55,110 bases of DNA from Sphaerosporella brunnea (GCA_008704415.1 VXIS01000320.1:1-55110), one strand, 5' to 3'; positions 31,250-42,427 are shown, counted from the first letter of the stretch. Notes: a model not told the origin generated them from the sequence alone. A program made the numbers and translations.

Positions 31250-31498
31250 ATGTCTCAGGACAGTTTATTTGCATACGTTGGTTTCAACCCCATTGAGCGA
31301 ATTTGGTTGTTGATGAAATCCCGCATCCAGACACGGAGGGGATCGGAAAGGGTAATCACTTTGAGTCGAATGAAGCATGTTTTACAGGAAGAATGGGATC
31401 ATATAACCATTGAAGAGATAAATAGAGAGATCTCTCGTCTTCCTACAGTCATGGCACGATGTATTGCTGCCAACGGTGGAAACAATTTTCATGGATAG
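31250..31498 (+). pseudogene. Tc1/mariner-type transposase C-terminal remnant
   Basis: An 82-codon frame with FNPIERIWLLMKSRIQ, a Leu/Glu-rich middle (VLQEEWDHITIEEINREI) and RCIAANGG, the usual end of DDE transposases of the Tc1/mariner class (motif NPIE-W followed by AANGG). The DNA-binding part and the two catalytic Asp are missing upstream, so it is a fragment. It lies about 320 bp from the hairpin at 30890. Confidence 0.7.
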
Positions 31499-31499
31499 T

Positions 31500-31924
31500 G
31501 GGTTTCCCTTTTTTTTCGCTCTTTTTTTCATTTTCTTTGACTCTCGTTTCATGAATAGTTTGACGAATATTTCCTTGCTCATTTATATTAATCTCCACCA
31601 TCGTCTCTTTTTTTTAAGCCTACAATTGATTTTTGGACAAAAGGTGGATGAGCTATCGATTTTTCTTTGCGACGTGATTACTGGGGTTTTTTGGTGGGGA
31701 TCAGGGTTATCCGGCTTGGCGCGACAGCTGTCCGGAATCCGGATCATTTTGTAGTAGCTTGTGATTTGTTCGGCGTGAGTTTGCTGGCAGGCGGAGATCC
31801 GTGCGGGTGTTACCCTGCCAAGCCACCGTCAAGACAGGCCCCGCCATTTTTAAGATACCTCAGGCTGCCCCTCTCTTCTCCTCGTCCTCCCACCATCACA
31901 AACCGCTCCACAGATCTTTTCAAA
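31500..31924. promoter_or_regulatory. 5' region of the NDK gene
   Basis: T-rich DNA after the transposase remnant, then a CT-rich stretch (CCTCTCTTCTCCTCGTCC) just before the ATG, as is common for highly expressed fungal genes. Confidence 0.45.
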
Positions 31925-32687
31925 ATGACTTCTGAGCAGACGTATGTGTTTCCACCTGTTGTTTTAATCACATTGTTGTTATTTTGGACTTTGCTAACTG
32001 AAGTCCTCTTCAACAGTTTCATTGCGTACGTTTATCTCCCATCGCGGCCGGTAAAGGAGCAGCAATGCTAACATGAACCTCTGCAATCTCCAGTATCAAG
32101 CCCGATGGTAATTTCTCTTGTCTTGCCCTCGATTTTCATCCAACTGACCCGACCCTAGGTGTTCAGCGCGGTCTGATCGGCCCAATCATCTCCCGCTTCG
32201 AGCAGCGCGGCTTCAAGCTTGTTGCCATCAAGCTCACCGCCCCCGGAAGGGAGCACCTCGAGAAGCACTACTCCGACCTTGCCGGAAAGCCTTTCTTCCC
32301 TGGCTTGATTGAGTGTACGCCCACCATCTCTAACCCCACTCTTCCCCGCATGTAGTTAACATGGATGAATAGACATGAACTCCGGCCCCATCTGTGCCAT
32401 GGTCTGGGAGGGCCGTGATGTCGTTAAGACCGGCCGTGTCCTCTTGGGCGCCACCAACCCTCTTGCCTCCGCCCCTGGCACCATCCGTGGTGACTACGCC
32501 ATCGTAAGCCCCGCTGACTTCCCTCATTCCCGGGTTCGTGTTAACGGATGTTCAGGACGTCGGCCGCAACGTCTGCCACGGTTCCGACTCGGTCGAGAGC
32601 GCCCAGAAGGAGATTGCCCTCTGGTTCAGCGAGGGTGAGCGCGTTAGCTGGACACAAGCCATCCACAACTGGGTTTACGAGAAGTAA
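31925..32687 (+). CDS. ndk1: Nucleoside diphosphate kinase
   Basis: Six exons (31925-31941, 32017-32025, 32094-32107, 32159-32314, 32373-32503, 32556-32687) yield 152 aa, the standard NDK length. It transfers phosphate from ATP to nucleoside diphosphates through the phosphohistidine in NVCHGSDS (His117). Other family blocks: [47 protein letters not shown] and the C-terminal NWVYEK. Exons 1-3 are only 17, 9 and 14 nt, and exon 2 codes three residues. Branch points TGCTAAC precede the acceptors. No targeting signal, so cytosolic. Confidence 0.96.
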
Positions 32688-33544
32688 AGGCCTTCAAGTT
32701 GTGCCCTGAAACCAGATTGCTCCTCTGTCAAATACCCATCTCGACCACAAGACACACATTTTTGACGTTAGATTAAAGTATGCGAGATCTCGGCTGGGAA
32801 GAAGCGACCACTAAGCAGCTTAATTCGACCTCTAAAGGCCGTGGTGTGGTGATGATGTCTGTATGATTGTCGGGCAACAGACAATATCGTGACGTGAACA
32901 TTACATTGAACACCTTCACTACCGGGCAACCCGCCCAGAGAGCTTGTTGGAAATGAATTGAAACGCCGAGCCCCGGATATCGGCCGTTGGAATCCTGACA
33001 GTGAACCACCCCTCTTTGGATCATGACGGCTCCCGGGTGTGCTTGTGAATGGGAATAATTTGATGGTGGGTATTTTTCGATAGACGGAAAGCGTCTTTGT
33101 GGAGTGACTGTGTGTGTGATGAAGAGGTCGCCTAAGATCCACCTGATTGTTTATCATCTGACAGCGCAGGGACGGCGCACCGTGGGATAGCTGAGTCGGC
33201 CACGCTGTGGCTAGGAGTTACTCGGGGGATATTTAAGTATCGGGACACGCAATTTACCCTGCTTTGGGCAGGGCATCTCGTACTTAGTACAGGGGTTGAT
33301 CAACAAAGGGAAAAAGGGCGAATAATGGGTTTAAGAAGGAATCGTACCTGGGTCCCAGGAGATCGTTCGGGCGTCAAGAAATTGTTCTGAGTGGGCATCT
33401 TGGAAGTCGTTGCTGTACTGGTGGGCCGTCGCGGGGTGGGTGCGGGTAGCTTGGCGACAAATAGGGGGGACGGTAAAATTCGAAAATCATGGTTTTCTCG
33501 ACTTGTCACTTCATATTTTTTGCCTTGCCGAACGCTACAACGGA
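32688..33544. other. Intergenic after NDK
   Basis: NDK 3' region, then about 700 bp without a recognised gene or repeat. Confidence 0.45.
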
Positions 33545-34127
33545 TACTCGTGCCAAGGTGACTACCGTCACCCCCGGTCGCTCGCAGGCTCGCTCCCAGG
33601 GGCACTCACAAGTGAGTGCCAGCCAGTCCAACGCAAGTCGCGAAGTCCAACGAGAGAATTTTTCGACCGCCGCCCGACCGCGACCATCACGACCAAACCA
33701 TGCAGCAAGCCGAGTCCTATAAGTCTGTTGAGACCCGAATCCAAGCTGCAATTGAGGTTCTTCGGAAGAGAGAGGGAGAAGGAAACGGGCAAAGCGTAGG
33801 AAGGAAATGGGCGACGCGTAGGAAGGAAATGGGCGACGGGTAGGAAGGAAATGGGCGACGGGTAGGAAGGAAATGGGCGACGCGTAGCAAATAGTGCGAG
33901 ACTGAACGCATGTATAATTATATATTCTATATTCTATGTATTCTGAGATGCCTATGACTATGCCCGCTGCATGGTTTGGTCGTGATGGTCGCGGTCGGGC
34001 GGCGGTCGAAAAATTCTCTCGTTGGACTTCGCGACTTGCGTTGGACTGGCTGGCACTCACTTGTGAGTGCCCCTGGGAGCGAGCCTGCGAGCGACCGGGG
34101 GTGACGGTAGTCACCTTGGCACGAGTA
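33545..34127. mobile_element. MITE with perfect 160-bp terminal inverted repeats
   Basis: 33547-33706 and 33966-34125 are exact reverse complements by eye and are flanked by TA on both sides, the target-site duplication of Tc1/mariner elements. The 259-bp interior has no transposase frame but contains about four copies of a 22-bp unit (GCGTAGGAAGGAAATGGGCGAC) near 33791-33885. Non-autonomous. It sits in the 5' region of TIM22. Confidence 0.88.
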
Positions 34128-34378
34128 CCACAACTCGCGCTATTTTGTATGGTACAATGTAACTCGGTTGCCGAACAGGGTTTAATTTGTCGACTGGTCT
34201 CGAACGTTGTTTAAGGTTAGCATAGCAGCCAGGGCTTGCTTGGCAACCCAATCACAACCTCACCCCGGAAAAATATTTTGAGCCTCCCCCACCGGCGCCA
34301 CACCGTGTCTTCTACACCTCACCTCCACAGCTGTCTCTCGCGAACATCAGCTTTCGTCCACACAAATCTTCATACATC

Positions 34379-34944
34379 ATGAGTTTTGGCGGTTTTAACC
34401 CTCTCACTGGGCGAGGTCCCAATGGCGAAGCCATTTCCGCCGACGACCTACAGCAGCAAAAGATGATGAAGCTGGTACCTCTCTCCCCCGAGCCCTCTTA
34501 TTCTCGCCACTAACCCGCTCGCAGATGCAAGCCGGCATGGAATCCTGTCCCTTCAAGACCGTCCTCTCCGGCGGCGCCGGGTTCGCTCTCGGAGGTGTAT
34601 TCGGACTCTTCATGGCGTCGATGAGCTACGACACACCGTTGTCGGGCACGCAACAACTTTCCTCTCTACCGCTACGACAACAGCTCAAGGTCGGCTTCAA
34701 AGACATGGGTGCGCGTTCGTGGAGCTCGGCCAAGAACTTTGGACTTGTCGGTGCGATTTTCAGCGGCACCGAGTGCTGCATCGAGGGGTTCAGGGCGAAG
34801 AACGATATCTACAACGGCATTGCGGCGGGCTGCATTACTGGCGGTGCGTTGGCGGCGCCGGCTGGCCCGCAGGCCGCCGCTATCGGTTGCGCTGGATTTG
34901 CGGCGTTTTCGGCGGCGATCGATTATTACCTACGTATGGATTAG
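34379..34944 (+). CDS. TIM22: Mitochondrial import inner membrane translocase subunit Tim22
   Basis: Exon 1 34379-34474 and exon 2 34525-34944 (50-nt intron, branch CACTAAC, phase 0) encode 171 aa. Tim22 forms the channel of the carrier translocase in the inner membrane. The Tim17/22/23 fold is clear: a first helix [19 protein letters not shown], the central [32 protein letters not shown] block with the conserved E-x-RAK-D pattern, then glycine-rich helices [10 protein letters not shown] and [17 protein letters not shown]. Length and N-terminal [13 protein letters not shown] fit fungal Tim22 rather than Tim17 or Tim23. Confidence 0.94.
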
Positions 34945-35532
34945 AGAGGGGGCTAGAGTAGTGGGCGCTTGTATTGTACGATGAGATCACGTTTCGTGGA
35001 GTTTTTTTTTTTTTTTTTTTTTTTTCTTTCTTTCTTTCTTCCTTGGTTCCTTGCACTTTCTAGGCGTGGGTAAAAGTTGCTTTTCTGATTCTCATCTCAA
35101 TGGGGTTCTTTGCGGGTGTTGGGTTGGGTTGTAATTGTATTATAGAGGCATTATTGCCATGATAGATGGTGGGTGGGTATTGAGTTGAATGCTTCTTGGC
35201 AGAACTGTCATCTGTCCATGACAGCGTAATCTTTACCAGGCAAACTCACTGCATTTCATCTATGATCACTCGGATGATTCGTTGCCTGAATGATGAATGC
35301 CCTATGATTCGAAAGAAAGATCCCCGAGAAGAAAATGCAAGAGAAAAGGAGAGAGTAAATCCCAACCAAATGAAAACGACTCCTAAAGCAAAAAAAAAAC
35401 CCGCAGATGTACTCCACGCAAGAAAAAACCGATCCCAGATCCACGCTATGAAAACAGGAAACCCATACAAGGCAACAATGTCAAAACAAAGTAGTGTAAG
35501 CAAAAGCCACATCACACACATCATGAAAATCA
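34945..35532. other. Convergent 3' regions
   Basis: A T tract followed by TTTC repeats at about 35001-35040. No gene seen. Confidence 0.5.
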
Positions 35533-36987
35533 TTACCAGGATGAGCCAGGAGCCGCGGCCCTCTTCACCTTCCCCTTCCCCTTGGCCTCCAAGCTCTCCA
35601 GCACCTTCTTAAGCCTATCCTGCGCTCTATCCGCTGCATCGGCGCTGTCTCTCGACCCCGCTCGTCCAGATCCAAACAGTCCGCCCAACGTACTCCAACT
35701 CCCACTGGACCGTCTCCAGCTAAAGTGGGTCGACGGATGCTGCTGTCGCTGTGGCTGTAGCTCGTGCGGGGGTGAGGAGGCCTCGCCCTCATCTATCGGA
35801 AAGAACACCAACGAACCGGGGCTCGGCCTGGGTCCGGGGGAAGAACCCTTGCCATTTGAGTGTGTCAGCGAGATGCCAGTAGCGGTCTGCGGTGCCAGTG
35901 GAAAGTACGCGCCCTTGGCGCTGTCGGCGACTTTGGGGGAGATGCTGTCGGGCGAGGAGGGGAGTATTGTTTTCAACTGCAGCTGTGGCGGTGGTGCACG
36001 ACTTCGTTCACCCAGTCCTCCACTCCCACCACCAGAAAGCAAAATCTGCGAAGAGCTCGACAGTCTTCTCCTGAGCGGCAGCTGCCTCTGAGCAGTAGCA
36101 GCAGCGCTAGTGGAGGGGTTATCAGTAGTATTAGGTCGCTTCCCATTCGACCTTCCGGAGCCAAAAGCAACATTCAACTCCGCAGCTTTCGCAGCCAGTA
36201 GGGTATGTAATTTCGGGAAATGATGTCTATGCGCGGAGGTTTCAGGGCTCAACCGATCCTGCGGGGGCAGCATCTCGTCAATCGCGAGGAGTGTGTTCAC
36301 AATACTGCCCATAAGCGTATGGGTAGCTTCCGCCGCCTCAGCGGTAGCATCAGCTCCTTTCAACCCTTTTTTTTCCGCATTCAACTTCTCAGTCCGCCCT
36401 TTGGTAACCTTCAATACGCTGCCCGCAAGCTTGTCCGCCTCGCGCATGCGCGCTTGCAACCGCGTTTGCGTCGTCGTCAATGCGTCCACCTGCGCCCGAA
36501 CCGAATCCTGGTAGCGCTCGCACAGCTCGGTGACCGCGTCCAGGGCGGCGTTGACGCGGGGCTCAACGGCGGCCGACTTCAAGATGCCGCCCCAGGCAAA
36601 GTCGCTGATCGCCGGAAGCTCGGCTTCCATGTCCACCACCTCCTCCGGGGCAGACGCCCGCGCTGTGGCCGCGGGATCGTAGTTCTTGACGATGATGGGT
36701 TGAGAGAGTGTGTGGCGGTGTCCGTAGCCGTGGCGGTTTCCACCCCCACCCCCACCCGCACCCGCACCCCCACCACCCCCGACGACACCACCACTGCTGT
36801 TGCTGCGCGCGTGCTCGTTCGTGTTGCTGTTGATAGCGAGAGGATTGTTGTGCTGCTGTTGCTGTTGTTGCTGCTGCGCGGCAAAAAACCCAGAGAATAA
36901 ACCCGACGTCGGCAGTGAGTGGCGGCGACTGAGTCGGAGCAGCGCGGATTGTGCTGAAGACGGAGATGAGGAGGGGGGCGAAGGCAT
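35533..36987 (-). CDS. Low-complexity protein with a helical core, 484 aa, unknown
   Basis: Single exon. Order: Ser/Pro-rich N-terminus, a poly-Gln run (about residues 38-46), an Asn/Gly-rich stretch with long Gly runs, then a compact helical region at about 115-265 (ISDFAWGGILKSAAVEP ... ALDAVTELCERYQDSVRAQ ... LLAIDEMLPPQDR). A Ser/Pro-rich disordered tail follows and ends in a Lys/Arg-rich segment. The core looks conserved and the flanks do not. I do not recognise the family. The long uninterrupted frame and biased composition support it being real. Confidence 0.6.
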   Translation of the reverse strand: MPSPPSSSPSSAQSALLRLSRRHSLPTSGLFSGFFAAQQQQQQQQHNNPLAINSNTNEHARSNSSGGVVGGGGGAGAGGGGGGNRHGYGHRHTLSQPIIVKNYDPAATARASAPEEVVDMEAELPAISDFAWGGILKSAAVEPRVNAALDAVTELCERYQDSVRAQVDALTTTQTRLQARMREADKLAGSVLKVTKGRTEKLNAEKKGLKGADATAEAAEATHTLMGSIVNTLLAIDEMLPPQDRLSPETSAHRHHFPKLHTLLAAKAAELNVAFGSGRSNGKRPNTTDNPSTSAAATAQRQLPLRRRLSSSSQILLSGGGSGGLGERSRAPPPQLQLKTILPSSPDSISPKVADSAKGAYFPLAPQTATGISLTHSNGKGSSPGPRPSPGSLVFFPIDEGEASSPPHELQPQRQQHPSTHFSWRRSSGSWSTLGGLFGSGRAGSRDSADAADRAQDRLKKVLESLEAKGKGKVKRAAAPGSSW

Positions 36988-38397
36988 GTCGAATCGAACC
37001 GAACCGAATCAATCAACTCAACCCAGCTCAAAACTCGTTTGACGTGGGCGAAACGAAGCTGCAGTTGCCGACGCCAGACGCGTCCCTCCTGAGTGGAAGA
37101 GGGGCCAAGCGATAAAGCGGGGTGCAGTAGAGACAACTACTGACCTACTTAGTTAAGTATCTGGGGTTGGAGCTGTTCGATCGTCCGTCCACCCCTTCCA
37201 AGCATCTCAAGCTCCCCCCAGAGAGAACTGTCTGGCTCTCTCGACTGCAGAACTGGTGCATGCAACGGCTACGTGGCTGTGCATACAATCCGATTGTACT
37301 GACATACAGGGGCAAGCAATTGGTCTGTGCGTCACAAATAATAGAAAACGATCATGAACCATCTGCGCCATCTTGCCCACGTGAAACAGAGTGCACTCGA
37401 ACAACTATTTCATGGGCAGCCAAGTGTGCGGTAGATTCGGTACTAAGGCAATGTGGCAAAGTCACTGCGCTCTGTGGATAAGTCACTCAGCCTCATGGCA
37501 AAGTCACTTAGCCACATTGCCGTAGTACCGAATCTCTACGGTACCCTTTTGGGCTTTGGACGAGGCAGTGGCAGTGGCTAGTGTTGGAAATTGCGCTGCG
37601 ATAAGCTCTATGTTCACTGAGTATCACTCAATGACGGTTCTGTCTCGAGAAGTCCAGTGTTCCGCAGCATTAAATCGTTCTACCACTGCAATGTCCACAA
37701 GAGACAAGCAACAAAAACACGGTCAAAGATACAAGCAGACGATGGTATAGTACTCTAGACGAAGAACAGACGCCCCTAGATACAGGAAAACTGCGAGTTG
37801 AGTAGTACAGTAGCCATGGCGATGTGTATACCAGACCCCCCGATCCAGCACAAACAAGCCAAAGCCCCCGTTTTCATTCTCACTCCTCCGTCTTCTCCGC
37901 CCATGGAGCTTCCGAAATTCAAACAAAAAAAAAAAAAAAGCAGAGACAGAGACTCCGTACAAGAAAAAGGGCTAACAATCAGGCATCGACCCAAACGTAG
38001 CTCCTTGCCTCTTGAACCGCATCCTCCCGGACACTTGAAAAGCAAGGAGATACACCGGAAACTTTTGGTTGCCCGAAAAAAAATGAATGCAGCAATGCAA
38101 ACCTCAACGCCGATGGTATTCGCCCCGTAAGAATCATTCCGTTCGACCGACAAAAGCATAGAAACGATCAAAAATCCAGTTGCAGCTGGTGCGATGTCAG
38201 CCATGTTGACGCAGAGCGCGTGAGATAAAGTCAGGGGAATACTCACCTATGCTCACCAGATAACTAGCTGATGAAACAAGTTGTAGTGGATGATGCGTAA
38301 CAGCAACAGCAAAGCTTTAGGGTGGCCACAGGAGTAGCCACACTTTACCTTTAAAGCAACACCAAATCTTAGCACAATTGTCGTAATCCCAAACTCC
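36988..38397. other. 1.4 kb without a convincing gene
   Basis: Holds the MITE-like palindrome at 37433-37535. Opposing frames at 37798-38130 (+) and 38246-37776 (-) have no clear domain; the minus frame begins MADIAPAATGFLIVSMLL and could be a small membrane peptide, but splice structure and start are unclear. Confidence 0.35.
37433..37535. mobile_element. Short palindromic MITE-like element
   Basis: About 103 bp with imperfect 33-bp inverted ends (AGATTCGGTACTAAGGCAAT on the left). The interior repeats AAGTCACT words. No clear target-site duplication. Confidence 0.55.
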
Positions 38398-39759
38398 CTA
38401 AGCAGAGATGTTGTCGGGAACTTCGTTTCTCGTGTGGGGCGTGTCGTTCTGCCACTGCCAGGTCAAGTACTTCCAGTTCAGGTCAGGACGCCAGAACAAG
38501 CCGTGGCCCAAGCCGCCGTCGAACTCCGAAACTAGAGCGCCAGAATTGACCATCCTATGCTGGAACACCACGATACCGACCCTGCTATGCAACAGTGCCA
38601 TGGAGCACATGACACAGGGCTCGTGAGTCAAGTAAATGTGCATGTTGTGACAGAGATAATTAGCCATGGGGGGGCTAGCATCTTCGGAAGTTCCGTCGGT
38701 TTTGCTCTCCTTCTGAGCTTCCTTCTGATCTTCCTTCTGAGCTGCCTTCTGAGCCTCCTTCTGTGCCTCCCGGCCATCCAAAGATTCCATGGATTCACTG
38801 TTGAGGTACTTCCTCTCGGTCTCCGTCAAGGGGGTTATAGGGTTGTTGGGGGACACAACCTCTCCCCGCTTCAGCCTCTTCTGAGCCACCATTTCCACCA
38901 GGCGCATCACCGGGTGGGCGAGTGGGTAGCACCAACCGCTCTCGTTCGTACGGGACCTGGCATCACCTGCGGCTGCGATCACGTCGCCCGTGTCCGGGTT
39001 GACAACCACGGCGCCGCAACGGTGTCCAATGCCAATGTCTGCCACCTCGTGAGCGACCTTCCACGCTATTTCCATGTACTCATGGGCTCTCGTCAACTTC
39101 ATCTGCGTGTTCTCTACCAGGGACGGGTGAGGTCCGAAGGGATTTCCGCGCTTGTACACCACGGGCCAGTACTTCTTGCTCCACAAGTCACTCTGTTCCT
39201 GGGAAGTCGGCATGTTTGCCGGAACCGTGATAATAGATACCTGAGGTTTCGGAGTGATGCGCCTTCCATGCTTGCGCTGGAACGGAGAAATCTTCGCTGC
39301 GACATCCACAATCTGCTGAATGGGGGCTTTGTCGGTGGTGCAGATGAGGATGTATAAAATCGACTGTTCAGGAGGGAACTGGGTCGGTGGAAGGTTTGCC
39401 GCAACCGCAACAGGAATGAATGCGGGCCTTGAGAGACGACGAAGATGCTGAAGCTCATGGAGAGGCACAACGTCGCGCAATGCCAAAATCAACTCATTCG
39501 CAGCCTTCGCGGGAATCGGAATAATGTAGCAGTTGACTGTGGGCAACGTTAACATTCAACATGCATAAACAATCGAAAAAAAAGCGCAAATGTGCGACTT
39601 ACCAGTCTGGAGGGCTGCGCGAATTTCCGCGCGTGTCCTGATGGGCACCAGCGTTCCCGTCGGCTTGGGGATCATTGTTGCTCTGGTCCTCTTGCGAGGA
39701 AAGACCAGTGGCAGCGCTGGCTCGATGTAGCGTTTAACTTTAGTTGGCGCAGGCGACAT
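38398..39759 (-). CDS. TAD3: tRNA-specific adenosine deaminase subunit Tad3 (ADAT3)
   Basis: Exons 39759-39603 and 39536-38398 encode 431 aa. Tad3 is the non-catalytic partner of Tad2 in the enzyme that makes inosine at tRNA wobble position 34. The C-terminal cytidine-deaminase-like domain shows HPVM in place of the catalytic HAE, then the zinc motif THEPCVMCSMALLHSR and the closing FDGGLGHGLFWRPDLNW. The N-terminal region (NCYIIPIPAK, HLRRLSRPAF) is the eukaryotic Tad3 tRNA-binding part. An inserted Gln/Lys/Glu repeat (AQKE units) interrupts the deaminase domain between the two motifs. An upstream in-frame ATG at 39816 is an alternative start. Confidence 0.93.
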
Positions 39760-40470
39760 GGTGGGGGTGGCTGAACAACGGCGGGGGGTGTGTGCAGCGA
39801 CCGAAGTAAAATGCAACCACTCAGGCCGACCGTGAGCAAAGATGAGTGGAAAGTCTCAATAAGAGCTGGAGAAATCGATTCCCCTCAGCAGAAGAGGTTG
39901 TTGGAACAAATGTGAGCGAGTCAATGCTGCCGTTATATGTTTGCTGGCACTGTTGTCGGGCTTCCAGCGAAACGACAACTGCGACGATGTGAGGTTTGGG
40001 AGAAGGAGAAGGAGAAGGAGGTGAAAGCAAAGAAAGAAGGAGTTGAGGTGCGCAAGTTAAGGGAGCAAAGGGAAGAGAGGGAAAGAAAGCAAGAACGAGT
40101 GACACCAAGCAGAGGTGGCCTTCGGGACGACATCACTCGGTGTGGATACACGCACTCGATGACCTTTCAACCAGCTTTGAAGGGGCTTCTTTAAAGGAGT
40201 GAGTGAAAGAAAGAAAGAAAAAAAAGAATAGAAGGCGGAAGACATGTCGATTCGACAACACCGAATCCATCCGTGCTCACAGTTTTCCACCTGGGTTCAT
40301 ACCCAAAAACGAATTCGCAAACGCTCTGCTGTAACGAGCGGCTATTTGCAGATAAAAAACACGGACACGCTGGGTCAACAAACGCCCCAAATCAAAACTC
40401 CAAATTCGCCGTGAGGAAAACGCCAAACTCCAACCCGAATCTTGCTGGACTCCAGATTACCCCCCAACTA
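39760..40470. promoter_or_regulatory. Upstream region of TAD3 and 3' side of QTRT2
   Basis: Purine-rich GGAGAA and GAAAGAAA simple sequence at about 40000-40090 and 40203-40230. No gene seen. Confidence 0.45.
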
Positions 40471-41896
40471 CTACTTCAATATCTCCGCAAACCCAGACTG
40501 TTCCAGCTCGGCCGCATCAACATCAGGTGGCGGCGTAGCCTCATCGAGCTGCTGCTTCCTATCCCCCGCGAACTTGCCATACGCCTTTGGATTCTTCCTT
40601 GGACCGGCAGTGGTCTTGAATTGATAGCCCCTCAGCCTGATTTAGTCAGTATTGGCCCGCAAATCTCACCCAACAAAAACAACCTACCTCGGACCCTCTC
40701 CAGATTTTTCCGGCAGCTTTTCTTCATAAACTCGATCAAACGTCCTACAATCCTCCTCAAAAGTCCCTCTCGCGATGCTCTCCCTGACCGCGGCAAAGAA
40801 CCTTTCCATTATGTGCGAATTGTGGATCTGTAGCAACACCCACGCCGTCATCTCCTTGGCTGAGAGCAAATGGCACAAATACGCCCTGTGATGCCTCGTG
40901 CAAGCATAGCAACTACAGCCCTCTACCATCGGCCTTGTATCCGTCTTCATCTCCTCTCTTTCAGCCCACATATCTCTTCCCAGCGGCCTCACACCCTGCT
41001 CCAGCGGTGTACCGGGGAATTCAAATTCGAGCTCAATCCCAGCATCAGTAGCCTCCAGGGCAAATACCGCCGTGAAAACATCCACCCCCCTAGCCACGCC
41101 CTGTAGGAGTTTACGAGGATCCCCTGCGTCATCCAGCGCAAGCCTCGGAAGCCCTTGCAGGGCCGCGGGCATGTCGGGCACCAGCATGGAGTCGTAAAAC
41201 GCCAGTCCCGCCAACTGCTCAGCATTGTCTTCGATGGACTGTAAGTACAATGTTTGCAGCTCCAGCTCCACCGGCAATATAGGCGCAAAAGTAGGTGTGC
41301 CATTGCTGCTGGTCTCGCGGAGTAGCGCCTCGAGCCATAGTTCCGTACGATCAACCATCTTCGGCACGCGATTCTTACCCGCGCGAGCTGCAGGGATATC
41401 CACCATCCCGATAACCACGTCTGGCTGTAGCTGGGCGGTCGAAGATATGAAATCGTTGACTTCCAACTCGCGGAAGCCCATCGATGTCAATATCGAGATA
41501 GAATGGTCGGTATTGATGGCAGGTGCAGGGACAGGCGGACACCGTCTGGCTCCCAAGACCATAAATGAGCTTGAAGGCTGGCTAGTAAACGACCGTAAAG
41601 GTCCTGGTTGCTGAAACACTGGCGAATGGGGAATTCCCTTCTCCACGACTTTTGTTCGGTCAGCTTCCTAAAAATCAAGTCTAGGTATCGGGTAAGGTAC
41701 AATCTTCCAACGCTACATACGCGCCGCTAATATCCGTATGATCCCTCAGATTATCCATACTCAGGTGCGGCACAACTCCCCGCGAGCTCGGCGCAATGAA
41801 CGTCGGCGTATCCATCTGCACATTTCGGCACACGAGCGTTCCTAGTCGCGGCCCCGCGCCCGTAGTAGCCGTAGATAACAGACGAAAGGAAAACAT
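40471..41896 (-). CDS. QTRT2: Queuine tRNA-ribosyltransferase accessory subunit 2 (QTRT2)
   Basis: Exons 41896-41701, 41648-40688 and 40636-40471 encode 440 aa. QTRT2 pairs with catalytic QTRT1 to exchange queuine into the anticodon of GUN tRNAs, usually at the mitochondrial outer surface. Family features: an N-terminal PTFIAPSSRGVVPHLS and YVALEDF, and the zinc site EGCSCYACTRHHRAYLCHLL with the later His in LLQIHNSH, ending with FEEDCRTFDRVYEEKLP. The first intron (52 nt, branch AGCTGAC) rebuilds YVALEDFVEKGIP, and the second (51 nt) adds the tail ending GFAEILK. The start was chosen at MFSFRLLS; an in-frame ATG 23 codons upstream exists. Confidence 0.93.
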
Positions 41897-42116
41897 CTCT
41901 GGGTTGTTGCGCTGATATTCCGGGGGAGACATCGGGTTTGACTGCACGTGCGGAGCTATCGGCAACTGGGACTGACTTAGAGTTGAAATGACCGGGTAAA
42001 TCCCCTAACAACGTCAGCCGGTTTGCGGCCAGGAACCCGACAACCCAACTACACGCCCACCTCCGAACCTATACCTAACCCAACCTTACCTCGAAACCTC
42101 CCCAGCTCTCACAACA

Positions 42117-42427
42117 ATGTCGACATTTGTCCTCGGCTGGGCCGCGTTCGGTAGCCCTCACTCGCCCAGCTCTCCCGCCCACTCGCTCGCTAACTCATTC
42201 CCCGCTTAGGTGCCGGCGTCCGTTTCTGGCAGCTCGCGCTCGAGATGCGGCCCCTCTTCCAGCGCAGCACAATAATTGGCTACCCGATCTTCATGTCCAT
42301 CAGCGGCGCCTTCGGATACTACCTGCAGAACAAGGAGGCCGCCCAGAAGGCACTCCTGGAGGAGCGCAAGCAACGGCTTCTCGAGAAGCGGGCGAGACAG
42401 GCAGAGCGTGATGCGGTTGCTCTCTAG
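42117..42427 (+). CDS. Small mitochondrial-type membrane protein, 83 aa
   Basis: Exon 1 42117-42150 and exon 2 42210-42427 with a 59-nt intron (branch CGCTAAC), phase 1. Sequence MSTFVLGWAAFGAGVRFWQLALEMRPLFQR, one membrane segment (YPIFMSISGAFGYYLQ), then a strongly charged helix of Glu/Lys/Arg ending DAVAL. Size and layout recall accessory subunits of respiratory complex I (NUXM/NDUFC2-like) or ATP synthase small subunits, but I cannot decide. Divergent from QTRT2, with starts 221 bp apart. Confidence 0.75.

Noticed and set aside
33506..34114. 202-codon frame (TTVTPGRSQARSQGHSQ...) across the MITE
   Set aside because: It reads both inverted arms and the tandem array; no protein features, and the same peptide appears on both strands because of the palindrome.
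35196..35612. 138-codon Lys-rich frame downstream of TIM22
   Set aside because: It overlaps the 3' end of the minus-strand gene and consists of AT-rich untranslated DNA.
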